In this document: positions 9,797 to 19,226 of the stretch, piece by piece
How the letters are laid out: every line of letters begins with the position of its first letter
Numbering within the stretch: the stretch's first letter is position 1
Source of the DNA: Gillisia sp.
Lineage (GTDB): Bacteria > Bacteroidota > Bacteroidia > Flavobacteriales > Flavobacteriaceae
Length of the DNA: 64,000 nucleotides
NCBI GenBank assembly: GCA_024635655.1
Contig: JAGXIL010000007.1
Span: 1 to 64,000 of the forward strand
Direction: 5' to 3'
Notes under the pieces: model-generated
Database searches by the model: none
What the model saw: the letters and a program-made list of their open reading frames with translations, nothing else
What the model was told of the DNA's origin: nothing
Position numbers and translations under genes: made by a program

Positions 9797-11014
9797 TTAA
9801 TCAAGCACACTTTTAATTAATTCCTGATGTTCATTTAAAATAGTTACAGGATCATATTCCATTAATCTGTAGCCGGTTATTTTTTCTTTCAGGCAATATG
9901 CAATTCCATTGGCAAGGTCTTCGGAATTTTTATACTCTGCTAAATAACCGTTTTTTTTATGCGTAATTAATTCCGGAATTCCACCCACATTAAATGCGGT
10001 TACACAAGTTCCACAGGATAATGATTCCAGAATAGTATAAGGTAAATTATCGGCAAGAGAAGGAGCCACAAATACATTTGCTGCGTTATAAATTATAGAC
10101 ATCGTATATTCGTTATCTACAAATCCCAAAAATTTTGTTTTAAAAGGGATTGATTCGGAAATCTTTGAATTAGGACCGCTTCCAAAAACCACAACCTCGA
10201 TTTCCCTGTTGCCTGCCTTATACAATGTATTGAGAGCCAATTTTAAATATTCCCAGCCTTTATAGGGACTGGTAATAGCCATCGCCCCAAAGGCTATTAT
10301 ATATTTTTTACTGTCGAGATTAAGAATCTGCCTGGCTACTTTTCTGCTGAATGGTTTAAAAAGGGTTTTACCAATAATGTTTGGAATATGAAATAAAGGC
10401 TTAGAACTTAATAAAACCGATTTTTGAGCACAGTCAAATAGCCATTTACTTGGAGAGACGAAATAAAGATTTTGATATTTGGAATAAAAAAGCTGCTTCT
10501 TATTAAAACCTTTATAGGACAGATCCTTAACCTTATTTTTATTAAAGAATTTACAATTTTGACATTGACTGGTATATTTATTACAGTCAAAACTATGATG
10601 ACAACCCCCGGTGATCGCCCACATATCGTGCATTACAAAAATAATGGGTTTCTGCAGCTGGGCAAGTTTCTCCAAACTTTGAATATTTAGGAAACCATTC
10701 AATATCCAATGCACGTAAATTACATCGGCCTCCCTTACCTCTTTCATTTCTGAAACATCGGAGCCAAGGACAGGATAGGAAAATTTTCCGTAATTGGTAA
10801 GCATATTTTTTGTAAGATAGGATTCTACCCAATTGTTTATCCTAGAATGCAGCCGACCCTTCTTCCCCATCACCAAAACGTGCTGGTCTTCATTTCTCTC
10901 CGGATAGAGCACCAAAATTTTAGATTCGATTCCAGTTTCAATGAAAGCTTGATTTAGTCTAATTGCCGGACTTGTGGAGGAACATCCGTATTGTATTTGC
11001 AGAACCTTAGTCAT
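9797..11014 (-). CDS. GT4 family glycosyltransferase with N-terminal Cys-rich loop
   Basis: This 405-residue GT-B enzyme contains the characteristic FVMHDMWAITGGCHHSFDC followed by two further Cys pairs (SQCQNCKFF) at about residues 120-150. This pattern is known from WcaC-like capsule transferases. The donor half has KYIIAFGAMAITSPYKGWEY, and DNLPYTILESLSCGTCV, a variant EX7E with Asp first. It lies 6 bp before the polymerase gene. The Cys cluster could bind a metal or stabilise the loop; that is inference. It is predicted to add one sugar of the repeat unit. Confidence 0.88.
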   Translation of the reverse strand: MTKVLQIQYGCSSTSPAIRLNQAFIETGIESKILVLYPERNEDQHVLVMGKKGRLHSRINNWVESYLTKNMLTNYGKFSYPVLGSDVSEMKEVREADVIYVHWILNGFLNIQSLEKLAQLQKPIIFVMHDMWAITGGCHHSFDCNKYTSQCQNCKFFNKNKVKDLSYKGFNKKQLFYSKYQNLYFVSPSKWLFDCAQKSVLLSSKPLFHIPNIIGKTLFKPFSRKVARQILNLDSKKYIIAFGAMAITSPYKGWEYLKLALNTLYKAGNREIEVVVFGSGPNSKISESIPFKTKFLGFVDNEYTMSIIYNAANVFVAPSLADNLPYTILESLSCGTCVTAFNVGGIPELITHKKNGYLAEYKNSEDLANGIAYCLKEKITGYRLMEYDPVTILNEHQELIKSVLD

Positions 11015-11032
11015 TTATAGAATGGACAGCTT

Positions 11033-12034
11033 TTAAATTAAGTCTTTAATTTTTTTCTTGAAATTATTAAACAACAAACTACCATTGTATCCTAACCTTG
11101 TAAAAGTCCCATAAGAGTGAATACTAATTGCCCTTCCCATAAAACGGTTTAAAGTAATTATATTTCCATATTTTAATGGTAGCCTGTTTATATAACTTTT
11201 GGTAGTAAATACATACTTGAACCCAGCTTTATTGGCAACTTCAATTAGGCTGCTGGAATAATTTCCGTTAGGAAACGCCATTGTAGTTGGGGTATAGCCT
11301 ATAATTTTAGTTAGGATATCGTTCGACTTTTTAAATTCTTCAGCAGCTTCCGCCAAATTATAATTTGTAAGAATAGAATGACTATGAGTATGGTTCCCAA
11401 TTGTTACCAAATCATGGTTTGCAAACACTTTAAGTTCTATAGAAGACATCGGTCGGTCTAAATCACTCCAGGGAGTAAAGCAGAAATCACCAAAATTGTC
11501 CAGCAAATATTGATCGATTTCAGAATGGTGAAGTCGTTTTAGAGATTCTTGTTCTTCCTGTACCAGTTCTAATGAAACTCCTTCACGAGTTCTGTACTTA
11601 TAAATCACATCCCACCAGTAAGAAGAATTTGAAACCAAATTTCTGGTGGTAATAAAGAAAGTTGCGGGAACCCGGAATTCCTCCAATATCGGCAGGGAAT
11701 AAAAATTGTTATAATAACCGTCATCAAAAGTTATCATCACGTACGACTTGTCTTTATCCAAACCTTTTTCCAAATCTTTTGGAGAAATGAACTTATATTT
11801 TTTTAATAGAAAATATTTTACAAAATCTGATAATTGTTCCTTAGTAATATTATTTTGAGGTGAAACATGGCATTCTTTTTTCTGCTGGGAAGACTCATAA
11901 ACTCCATGAAAATAAAATATTAATAGTTGATTCTTCTCACTTTTAAACCTGAGAATTAAGGGATTAAAAATATATCCCATTTTATCAATTATGATCGGAA
12001 TGCTGCTATCTACTTTGTGCTTAATACCCATCAT
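11033..12034 (-). CDS. Polysaccharide deacetylase (NodB homology, CE4)
   Basis: This 333-residue protein contains the NodB domain. Motif 1 is MITFDDGYYN (TFDDG at 102-106), with the catalytic-base and metal Asp pair. Motif 2 is TIGNHTHSHS, with the metal-binding His residues. MAFPNGNYSSSL follows as motif 3. CE4 enzymes remove N- or O-acetyl groups from polysaccharide; in this locus it could trim the repeat unit or polymer. There is no obvious signal peptide: the N-terminus MMGIKHKVDS is polar, so action on a cytoplasmic lipid-linked intermediate is possible. It lies 18 bp upstream of a GT4 gene and 21 bp downstream of the methyltransferase gene. Confidence 0.87.
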   Translation of the reverse strand: MMGIKHKVDSSIPIIIDKMGYIFNPLILRFKSEKNQLLIFYFHGVYESSQQKKECHVSPQNNITKEQLSDFVKYFLLKKYKFISPKDLEKGLDKDKSYVMITFDDGYYNNFYSLPILEEFRVPATFFITTRNLVSNSSYWWDVIYKYRTREGVSLELVQEEQESLKRLHHSEIDQYLLDNFGDFCFTPWSDLDRPMSSIELKVFANHDLVTIGNHTHSHSILTNYNLAEAAEEFKKSNDILTKIIGYTPTTMAFPNGNYSSSLIEVANKAGFKYVFTTKSYINRLPLKYGNIITLNRFMGRAISIHSYGTFTRLGYNGSLLFNNFKKKIKDLI

Positions 12035-12055
12035 TGTTAAATCAAAAATGAAGAC

Positions 12056-12733
12056 TTAATGTTTTCGTTTCGTGGCTTTTACCACAATTGTCATCTGATA
12101 ATTAGGATCCTTATGGAAAAGTTCATCTTCTTTTAACTCCTCTGCACATATTCCTTCAAGAAATGCTATACTGGTTAAAACATTTCCGTAATAATCAACC
12201 TGAACATTTCCTTTTCCAAAAACATCTTCAAAAGACTTTTGAATAGACAATGTTGTAAATCTCCAATAATCTCCCCATCTGGACATATCATAGGCTGATA
12301 TTTGCGAAATTCCTGCAACTGTTGCAAGTACCACCCCTCCCTCGTTTAAAAGATATTTAGTTCCCGCGATGGCATCTTTGAAATTGTATATAAAATTAAG
12401 AGTTTGAGTACATATGAAACAATCAATACTATTCTCCGGCAAGGTTGAAATATCTGTAAGATCCCCAATGATCGTAGCCTTATCATTATCTGCCGTAGCA
12501 TGAAGTATTTCAAACTTCTCTATGGCACAACCAAATTTTTTGGAATAAAAATTATCAGCAATTTCCAGTGTTCTACCCTTTATGGAATCGGAATTCTTTT
12601 TTAAAAAATCTTCAATATAAATGCGATCTATAGGTGTGCCCCTGTCTAATCCAAAACTGGGAGAAATTGGATCAAGAGATCTTAGGTTATACCAGTCTGG
12701 CCGATTAAAGAATCTTCTAAAATGCTTAGCCAT
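12056..12733 (-). CDS. SAM-dependent methyltransferase-like protein
   Basis: This 225-residue protein has a class I methyltransferase layout. Motif I is degenerate (RTLEIADNFYSKKFG, no GxGxG). A motif II-like stretch is TIIGDLTDISTLPENSIDCF, followed by CTQTLNFIYNFKDAI and LLNEGGVVLATVAG (motif III/post). The degenerate loop is seen in polysaccharide-locus methyltransferases and weakens any catalytic claim. It is packed 6 bp after wzx and 21 bp before the deacetylase. It probably methylates a sugar of the repeat unit, but it could be inactive. Confidence 0.7.
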   Translation of the reverse strand: MAKHFRRFFNRPDWYNLRSLDPISPSFGLDRGTPIDRIYIEDFLKKNSDSIKGRTLEIADNFYSKKFGCAIEKFEILHATADNDKATIIGDLTDISTLPENSIDCFICTQTLNFIYNFKDAIAGTKYLLNEGGVVLATVAGISQISAYDMSRWGDYWRFTTLSIQKSFEDVFGKGNVQVDYYGNVLTSIAFLEGICAEELKEDELFHKDPNYQMTIVVKATKRKH

Positions 12734-12739
12734 ATTTGT

Positions 12740-14158
12740 TTATTTTATCCAAATTCCTTTTTTATTTTTAACAACAATCATATAATATTGAAGGGGGGCA
12801 AGAATTAAGCCGTTGAAATTCGCAATTAATGATGCCAGGAACAGGGAATATACCCCCATTTGATAATAGTTGATAAAAAAAAAGACAAGTCCAATGAATA
12901 GAAAAGGGCTAAGCAGACTAGTCCAGAATTGAATTCTTAAGGCACTTATACCATTTAAAAAACTCACATATTTTGATTCGAACATTAGACCACAGAAATA
13001 TAAAAAACCCCATAAGGACAACTCAAAGCTTATATCCACCGTTCCCTCCCCGAGCCATAAATTATAGATGGTTTTCGAAAATAGGAGCATTAATAAACCT
13101 GCAAGTATGAAAATGATATTTAACAGATTATATTTTTTTATACTGTTTCTAATCCAATTGATATCACCTTTTAGAAAAGCTTCAGTAGATGCAGACCAAA
13201 AAGGACTTATAAATATCATGAACCCCATATTAAGCATACCAAAATACTTATAGACAATGTTATAATCTGTAACGTGAACGGGGCCGAAATTCCTTGAAAT
13301 AATGATATTTGCCGATTCATATTGCACTAGACTGGCTATTTGAATTATAAAAAATATTCCTCCCAGGTTAAACAGGCTTTTAGCATGGGAGAATTTTACT
13401 TTGGCTAATACAGGTTTATACGGCTTATATTTACCCGAAAAGAAAAAAATATTTGCCCCGGCCAAAGCAACAATTGGGGCGATGCAAAGAGCCAGGCCCA
13501 AATAGATCAAAGATCCCTGGGTTGTCGAAACTAATATTACAATTATTAGAAGGGCTACTACCTGCCCAATAAGATCTATTAAAGATGCTTTTGCTGGTTC
13601 TTGATCTGCGGTTATAATTGTTGTTAAAACCCTTAACACGAACTGTAAGCAGAAGTAGGTAAAAACAATTACAACTAATAGAGAAATCTCATTGGAAAAT
13701 TCTGCCGAAACATTTAGCATATTGCTCCAATTTAAAATGGGGTTTATCAATAAAAAAATAAACCAGACAGCAGTGAAAATAATCCCCAATACTGCATATG
13801 TTGTGCTCACATAAACCTGAGCACTTTCATCATCCCCGCCAGCTTTGGCTTCTGCAAATTTATTTCGTAAGCCTTGAGTGAGCCCGACATCAAAAAAACT
13901 AAACCAAGCGACAATAGAACTTATAGTTAACCATATTCCATAACGCTCAGGATTCACATAGTTAATCGTAAGAGGGACTAACAGTAGGCTTATTCCAATA
14001 CTCGCCCCTTTTATAAAAACAGAAGTAATAATATTCCTCTTTGCTTTTACGCTACGTTCATGGCCCCTATTTAGGAAATTTTGATAAAAAGAAAATAATG
14101 GAGCAAAATATCTGGTCATCATTAATTTAAATGCAAAATGTTCATTGTAAATAGACAT
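12740..14158 (-). CDS. Polysaccharide repeat-unit flippase (Wzx-like, MOP superfamily)
   Basis: This 472-residue membrane protein has about 12-14 hydrophobic segments. The N-terminal RNIITSVFIKGASIGISLLL and NPERYGIWLTISSIVAWFSF match the start of Wzx/RfbX-type flippases, and FDVGLTQGLRNKFAEA is a typical cytoplasmic loop. Wzx moves undecaprenyl-PP-linked repeat units across the inner membrane. It precedes the methyltransferase by 6 bp. It starts 283 bp after the wzc stop, across a gap that holds a gene remnant. It is the only flippase candidate in the locus. Confidence 0.87.
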   Translation of the reverse strand: MSIYNEHFAFKLMMTRYFAPLFSFYQNFLNRGHERSVKAKRNIITSVFIKGASIGISLLLVPLTINYVNPERYGIWLTISSIVAWFSFFDVGLTQGLRNKFAEAKAGGDDESAQVYVSTTYAVLGIIFTAVWFIFLLINPILNWSNMLNVSAEFSNEISLLVVIVFTYFCLQFVLRVLTTIITADQEPAKASLIDLIGQVVALLIIVILVSTTQGSLIYLGLALCIAPIVALAGANIFFFSGKYKPYKPVLAKVKFSHAKSLFNLGGIFFIIQIASLVQYESANIIISRNFGPVHVTDYNIVYKYFGMLNMGFMIFISPFWSASTEAFLKGDINWIRNSIKKYNLLNIIFILAGLLMLLFSKTIYNLWLGEGTVDISFELSLWGFLYFCGLMFESKYVSFLNGISALRIQFWTSLLSPFLFIGLVFFFINYYQMGVYSLFLASLIANFNGLILAPLQYYMIVVKNKKGIWIK

Positions 14159-14304
14159 CTGCTTTCTATGGATTTTAACAAAAGAAGAAAACTTATCTGG
14201 ACCTTAAACATTATTTCGCTAAATAGTTTCAGGATAAAATGGAGATATAGGAAGAGAATATTTTGATTTTAAATTTTTTTATAGCTTAAAAAATAGATTT
14301 TTGT

Positions 14305-14433
14305 TTAATTGATAGTTACTTCTGCTTTGTTAAGATGGTCGTACCATCTTAGTATATCATCTTCTATAGGAACATTATAGGTCCAAACCAGATTCTGTGA
14401 TTTGGAGACGTCGTCATTATGACCAAATTTTTT
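14305..14433 (-). pseudogene. Remnant of an unidentified gene, 42 C-terminal codons
   Basis: On the minus strand between wzx and wzc there are 42 open codons ending in TAA. They read KKFGHNDDVSKSQNLVWTYN and then VPIEDDILRWYDHLNKAEVT, with an in-frame TAA immediately upstream and no ATG. The composition (two Trp, regular acidic/hydrophobic alternation, little low-complexity) looks coding, unlike the surrounding AT-rich gap. I do not recognise the family. The likely explanation is the 3' end of a gene lost by deletion within the polysaccharide locus. Confidence 0.4.
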
Positions 14434-14441
14434 TTAGAAAT

Positions 14442-16757
14442 TTAAGACTTATGAGTGGCATAAGTGTCCATAAATTTTAAATCATATCCGTAGCCGTATT
14501 CTGTTTTTACCATACCCCGGGTCTTTAAACCATTAAAAACGATAGATACATTTTTAAGAGACTGCAAACTTGAAGAATCATCAAGCGTTTTAACTGCTTC
14601 TTTGGAAGTATGCCCATGTCTAATAATGTACAAAGTTTTGTCACTAAATTCTGCCAGGAGATTTACCTCGGCCAATACATTGATAGGAGCAGAATCCAGA
14701 ATCACATATTCAAAATCGTTTGAGAGTAATTCCATAAAGATATCCATTTTTCCATTTAATAAAATTTCAGAATAATCATCTCCTTTTGCACCTGTGGAGG
14801 CGATAAACAGGTTGGGACTTACACCGGAGGAATGAATAATTTCCTCATAGACAACTTCATCTTCTAAGAATCCAATAATTCCTTTTGAGGAAGAAAGGTC
14901 GAATAATTCTGAAATATAAGGTTTCCGAAAATCCATATCTACCAATACTACCTTTTTTCCTGATTGTGCTAAACTATAAGCAAGATTAGAACTTACAAAA
15001 CTTTTTCCCTCACCCGAGATTCCAGAGGTAATCAAAATTCTTTTCTGTTTAAATTCCCGGTTGTATAAACCCAACCGGGCCGCAAGCTGTCTAAATTGCT
15101 CAATTAAAACAAATTCCTGAGGTTTTTCGAACTTATTAATAGCAGGAAGTTTAACATAAAATAACTCAGCAATAATAGGAATGAAGGTGTATTTTTCAAT
15201 TTCCGAACGAAAGAGAATTTTACCGCTCAAAACTTCTTTTCCCATTACAAAACCAATACCTGCTACTAAGGCAAGAGACAGTGCTATGAAATAAGTGAAA
15301 AGTGGTTTTGGACTTACCGGGTCTAATGAAGCCTCTGCGCTATTTACCAGTGTATTATTTTCACTTGTAGGAATGTTTGCCAACGCAGTCTCTTCCCTTT
15401 TTTGAAGTAAATATGAAAAGAGATTATTTTTAATGGTTTTTTGTCTATTTATTTCAAGCAAAGTTCTCTCATTTTCTGGTATTGTGCTCAATGTAGAGTT
15501 AAATCTTCTATTATTAAAGTTTAAATTCTCTGCCCTGGATTGTAAATTCTGCCTTTGGCTGCTTACATTTTCTAAAATACCAGGTCTAATTTTGGATATT
15601 TGATTGGTTATGGAAGTCAAAACTGGATTGTTTTCAGCCGTTGTTCTCTTCAACCTCTCATATTCTACCTCAAGATTATATAGCTTATCAATAAGTTGAG
15701 AAAGAATAGGATCGTTAATTCCAAGTGTTGAAGGGACAATACCCCCGGTACTGCCTTTGGAGATTACATATGATTCCACATTATGTAACACCGCCAACTG
15801 AAGTTCAATTTCAGAAATTTGCCTATCATTAGCACCCACATCTTGAAGGTATAACCTTCCTTGCTCACTTAAATCTATTACACCCTTTTTTGATCTGTAT
15901 TCTTCTATCTTATATTCAAGTTCCCCTAAATCATTTTCCACATTCTCTATCCTATCATCTATGAAAATCATTGTATTAGAAGCTAATTCCTTTCTTTCAT
16001 TAATGATTTTTTGATGGTACTGTTGTATCAAATTATCTAATATATGTTCAGCCCTTTCAGGTACCGGATCCCCTATACTTAAATTTACCACAGAAGATAA
16101 TTTATTGGTTATTTCAATATTCAGGTTGCGTATAATTTCATCTGAAATTATTTTAGGATTTAGGAAAGTGAAGTAATGAGGATTTTTTGACTCCCTGTTT
16201 CTTCTGTCATTTTTTACAAACATAACAATTTGTCCATCTGGAAATTCCAACCATTCATTCAGTACATATTTTTGTCCAGAAACCAAAACTTCCTCATTTT
16301 TTGAATCGTAATGAAAAACATATTTCTCAGGCTCTTCATTAGATAATCCAATTTTATCAGGATCCTTTATTAGAATTTTGACAGGAGTAGACGTATAAGC
16401 AGATTTTGATTTCATCCCCGTCTCTTCATAGGCCGGGGCATATAGATTTAAGGTTTTTACCACTCTGTTTATCAAATTTCTGGATTGTAAAACCAAAATT
16501 TCATTCTCAACAATTTTTTTTGATTCAAAAGGATTAATACTCTCCATTATACGGGAATCATCCACACCCTTTTGTTCATCTTTAATTATTATTGATGCTG
16601 ATGCTTCATAAACTGGAGTTGCATATTGTAAATATCCCCACCCTGCCAATAAAAAACAGAAAATGAGTATTAAAAATAAGGGCCAAAATGGAAAAAATGT
16701 TTGGATAATATATCTGAAGATATTATCCTCACTTTCGGTTTTCGATTTGAAATTCAT
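14442..16757 (-). CDS. wzc: Polysaccharide co-polymerase with BY-kinase domain (Wzc-like)
   Basis: The ATG giving MNFKSKTESEDN was chosen as the start (771 residues), because the longer reading frame begins with TTG inside the upstream gene. One membrane segment lies near residue 30, followed by a Wzz domain, a long coiled-coil region (about 250-450) and a second segment near 510. The kinase then has Walker A GISGEGKS (about 579-586), Walker A' VDMDFRKP and Walker B VILDSAP. The C-terminus EYGYGYDLKFMDTYATHKS has a short Tyr cluster, the autophosphorylation tail of BY-kinases. It controls polymer length and gates export with Wza, whose stop codon is 13 bp upstream. No cognate Wzb phosphatase is in the window. 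Confidence 0.93.
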   Translation of the reverse strand: MNFKSKTESEDNIFRYIIQTFFPFWPLFLILIFCFLLAGWGYLQYATPVYEASASIIIKDEQKGVDDSRIMESINPFESKKIVENEILVLQSRNLINRVVKTLNLYAPAYEETGMKSKSAYTSTPVKILIKDPDKIGLSNEEPEKYVFHYDSKNEEVLVSGQKYVLNEWLEFPDGQIVMFVKNDRRNRESKNPHYFTFLNPKIISDEIIRNLNIEITNKLSSVVNLSIGDPVPERAEHILDNLIQQYHQKIINERKELASNTMIFIDDRIENVENDLGELEYKIEEYRSKKGVIDLSEQGRLYLQDVGANDRQISEIELQLAVLHNVESYVISKGSTGGIVPSTLGINDPILSQLIDKLYNLEVEYERLKRTTAENNPVLTSITNQISKIRPGILENVSSQRQNLQSRAENLNFNNRRFNSTLSTIPENERTLLEINRQKTIKNNLFSYLLQKREETALANIPTSENNTLVNSAEASLDPVSPKPLFTYFIALSLALVAGIGFVMGKEVLSGKILFRSEIEKYTFIPIIAELFYVKLPAINKFEKPQEFVLIEQFRQLAARLGLYNREFKQKRILITSGISGEGKSFVSSNLAYSLAQSGKKVVLVDMDFRKPYISELFDLSSSKGIIGFLEDEVVYEEIIHSSGVSPNLFIASTGAKGDDYSEILLNGKMDIFMELLSNDFEYVILDSAPINVLAEVNLLAEFSDKTLYIIRHGHTSKEAVKTLDDSSSLQSLKNVSIVFNGLKTRGMVKTEYGYGYDLKFMDTYATHKS

Positions 16758-16770
16758 AATTTTGCGTTTA

Positions 16771-17595
16771 TTAAAGAAATCTGTCCAATGCAATAACGGC
16801 AAGAGAAAGGGAACTAAAAATAATGGGCAACCATTGACTCACTCTACTAGTAGAAGCCAGTTTTGATTTATTGGCCTCTACATATATTATATCGTTAGAC
16901 TTAAGATTATAATATGGTGAGGTAAAAATTTCTTCTGAAGTTAGATCAAGTCTTACCAGCTTTTTAACATTGTCTTCTTCTCTTATCAACAAAACATTGT
17001 CTCGATTGGCATATACGGTAAGATCTCCGGCTAAACCCAGTGCTTCTAATAAAGTCACTTTTTCACTGGGGATGGTCAATACAGATGGGTTTTTTACTTC
17101 TCCAAGAACAGAGACGCGGTAATTTAAATATCTTATATCTACTATTGGCTCTATTAAAAGCTTGCGATCTTCAAGTTCCTTTGTAATTTCTTCTCTTAAT
17201 TTCTGTTTAGATTTTCCGGCAGCTTTTAGTTTTCCTAAAAATGGAAAACGAATATATCCTTCATTGTCCACCAGATAACCGGAAGCCTGGGTTGTAGTTC
17301 CGGTAGCTGTAGAAGTTTGTGTTACTGAAACATTGGAGGCATTAAAAACTTCAGTAGCTTCGGGATTTAAACTGCTAACGGAAATACTTAGCAAATCATT
17401 TTCCCTCACAATGGGTTCCAGGTCTTCAGGATGCCCTTGAAATTTAGAATTTGGTATATTATAAAAATTAGTAGCTTTTTTGACATTTACACATGAGGCC
17501 AGAGATGAATAGAGACCCAACAGTAAAAAAATCCTGGTGATTCTCCTAATTGTTGTTTTGTAAGAAGCGGGAGGATGGACAATTAAATGTTTCAT
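16771..17595 (-). CDS. wza: Polysaccharide export outer-membrane lipoprotein (Wza-like)
   Basis: This 274-residue protein has a lipoprotein signal: basic start, hydrophobic stretch, lipobox LASC with Cys35. The Poly_export domain follows (IVRENDLLSISVSSLNPEAT and DNEGYIRFPFLGKLKAAGKS), then an SLBB-like part (VRISVLGEVKNPSV-type: YRVSVLGEVKNPSVLTIPSE). The C-terminal hydrophobic segment (WLPIIFSSLSLAVIAL) is the typical end. It forms the outer-membrane channel for the polymer and works with Wzc, 13 bp downstream. It is shorter than E. coli Wza (379 residues), as usual in Bacteroidota. Confidence 0.92.
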   Translation of the reverse strand: MKHLIVHPPASYKTTIRRITRIFLLLGLYSSLASCVNVKKATNFYNIPNSKFQGHPEDLEPIVRENDLLSISVSSLNPEATEVFNASNVSVTQTSTATGTTTQASGYLVDNEGYIRFPFLGKLKAAGKSKQKLREEITKELEDRKLLIEPIVDIRYLNYRVSVLGEVKNPSVLTIPSEKVTLLEALGLAGDLTVYANRDNVLLIREEDNVKKLVRLDLTSEEIFTSPYYNLKSNDIIYVEANKSKLASTSRVSQWLPIIFSSLSLAVIALDRFL

Positions 17596-17642
17596 GTTAG
17601 TTTAGCTTTTGGTTATATAGAAGTTGTTTTATGAGGTAGGCA

Positions 17643-18995
17643 TTAATAAGCTTTTTCCTCACCGTATAGGCAATTATAAATTGTTTGATAAATTATTTTT
17701 AAATCCAGCAGAACCGTCCATCGCTCTAAATAAAATATATCCATTCTGGTTCTGTTAACGATATCCGATTTGCGGATAATTTCTCCCCGATAGCCCCTAA
17801 CCTGAGCCAATCCTGTAATACCGGGTTTAGCATAATGTCTCACTAGATATTTTTCAACGTCCTTTTGAAAAAGGGCTGTATGGAATTCCATATGGGGCCT
17901 TGGTCCAACGATGCTCATTTCACCCATTAAAACATTGATAAATTGGGGTAATTCATCAATACTGGTTTTTCTAATAAATTTACCAACCCTGGTGATCCTT
18001 AAATCATTTCGGGTACACATTTGCCTATTGGCTTCAACATTTAGTGTCATGGATCGGAATTTATAGCACCAAAAGGATTTTTTATTATACCCGTGACGCA
18101 GCTGCTTATATATAACCGGGCCTTTAGATTCAAACCTGTTTAAGAGATAAAGAACAGGTATTAACCAGGTAAGAATCAATAAGATAACTAGAGAAGATAT
18201 AACTATATCAAATATCCTCTTGCCATGCTTGGCATAATTTTTTTCTAACGGGGACTTCCTCAAGTTAAGAACCGGCACTTTTTCAAACATTTCAAATTCC
18301 ATTGAGTTGGAATAGAATCCCTTGTTATCCGGGATAAGTTTTAATTTAATTAAATTATTGTCGGCAAAATTTCTTAGCTCTATTAAATCCGGAACTGAAA
18401 ATTGACTTACTGCGCAGTAAATTTCATCTACCCGGTTTTCAAGAATATATTTGAAGGAATCATTATAAGATCCGAGATTTTTATCATTATTTATTGGTTG
18501 GTTGATCCTTCCATGGAAATAACCAAGATACCTAAAACCGTAATCTGGTTTTTTAAAGATCTCTTCAAGAAGACTAAGATTTTTATCCTTTCCTAGAATC
18601 ACTACTTTTAAGAAATTTCCACCTTTCCGCCGATACAATTTTCGGAATTCAAAAAAGAGCCATCGGGAGAAAGAAAGAAAAACCAGCAATACAGTTAGAA
18701 CTAAAATTTGTTTTAGAGATTCGAATTGAATTTTAGCAAAAGCTAAAATTGTAAAATAGGAAAGTACGAAAACAAAATAATGACGTAAAAACTTATGATA
18801 TTTTGTTATGAATTTCTCTTTCCTTTCTATACTGTAAAAATTGAGACCGATACCAATTATCAACCAGGTGAAATTGATACTTATTGCAACACCCAATTCC
18901 CTATAAGATTCAGGTGTTAACAAATTTAGAACAGTATTAATGATCATTAAATTAATGATCACTAAAATTGGAATAATAAAGGAAGATCCTTTCAT
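17643..18995 (-). CDS. Undecaprenyl-phosphate sugar-1-phosphate transferase (WcaJ-like)
   Basis: This 450-residue protein has four or five membrane segments at residues 1-110 and a CoA-binding-like middle domain (VVILGKDKNLSLL). The C-terminal bacterial sugar transferase domain starts at KRIFDIVISSLVILLI. Catalytic features are the KFRSM motif (CYKFRSMTLN), RKTSIDELPQFINVL and MSIVGPRPH. The enzyme starts repeat-unit synthesis by moving hexose-1-P from a UDP-sugar to undecaprenyl phosphate. It lies 47 bp upstream of wza. Glucose or galactose is the usual substrate of this subfamily; the sequence alone does not decide it. Confidence 0.92.
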   Translation of the reverse strand: MKGSSFIIPILVIINLMIINTVLNLLTPESYRELGVAISINFTWLIIGIGLNFYSIERKEKFITKYHKFLRHYFVFVLSYFTILAFAKIQFESLKQILVLTVLLVFLSFSRWLFFEFRKLYRRKGGNFLKVVILGKDKNLSLLEEIFKKPDYGFRYLGYFHGRINQPINNDKNLGSYNDSFKYILENRVDEIYCAVSQFSVPDLIELRNFADNNLIKLKLIPDNKGFYSNSMEFEMFEKVPVLNLRKSPLEKNYAKHGKRIFDIVISSLVILLILTWLIPVLYLLNRFESKGPVIYKQLRHGYNKKSFWCYKFRSMTLNVEANRQMCTRNDLRITRVGKFIRKTSIDELPQFINVLMGEMSIVGPRPHMEFHTALFQKDVEKYLVRHYAKPGITGLAQVRGYRGEIIRKSDIVNRTRMDIFYLERWTVLLDLKIIYQTIYNCLYGEEKAY

Positions 18996-19226
18996 AAAGC
19001 CTATACTTTAATCAACGTGGCATACTTGCTATAATATATTGATTGGCAGCAGATACTAGTTGTTTCCGGGGTGCTAAGAGGAATTTTACCACCTTTTTTA
19101 TTTTGTAAATAAAAAAGAAGTAATTCTGTCCCTGTATCAGAGAGGCAATATTTTGCTTGGGTTAACAATAATTTAATATTCGGCAAAAGAGAGTATTTAT
19201 TATGATTTTATAAAATAATACGCTTT

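Noticed and set aside
14442-16802. Longer Wzc start at a TTG at 16802
   Set aside because: It overlaps the wza gene, adds residues unlike the family N-terminus, and an ATG 45 bp further gives the expected start.
19001-19186. 61-codon minus-strand frame between fcl and the WcaJ-like gene
   Set aside because: No motif, no coding-like composition, and it lies in the short intergenic gap; treated as chance.
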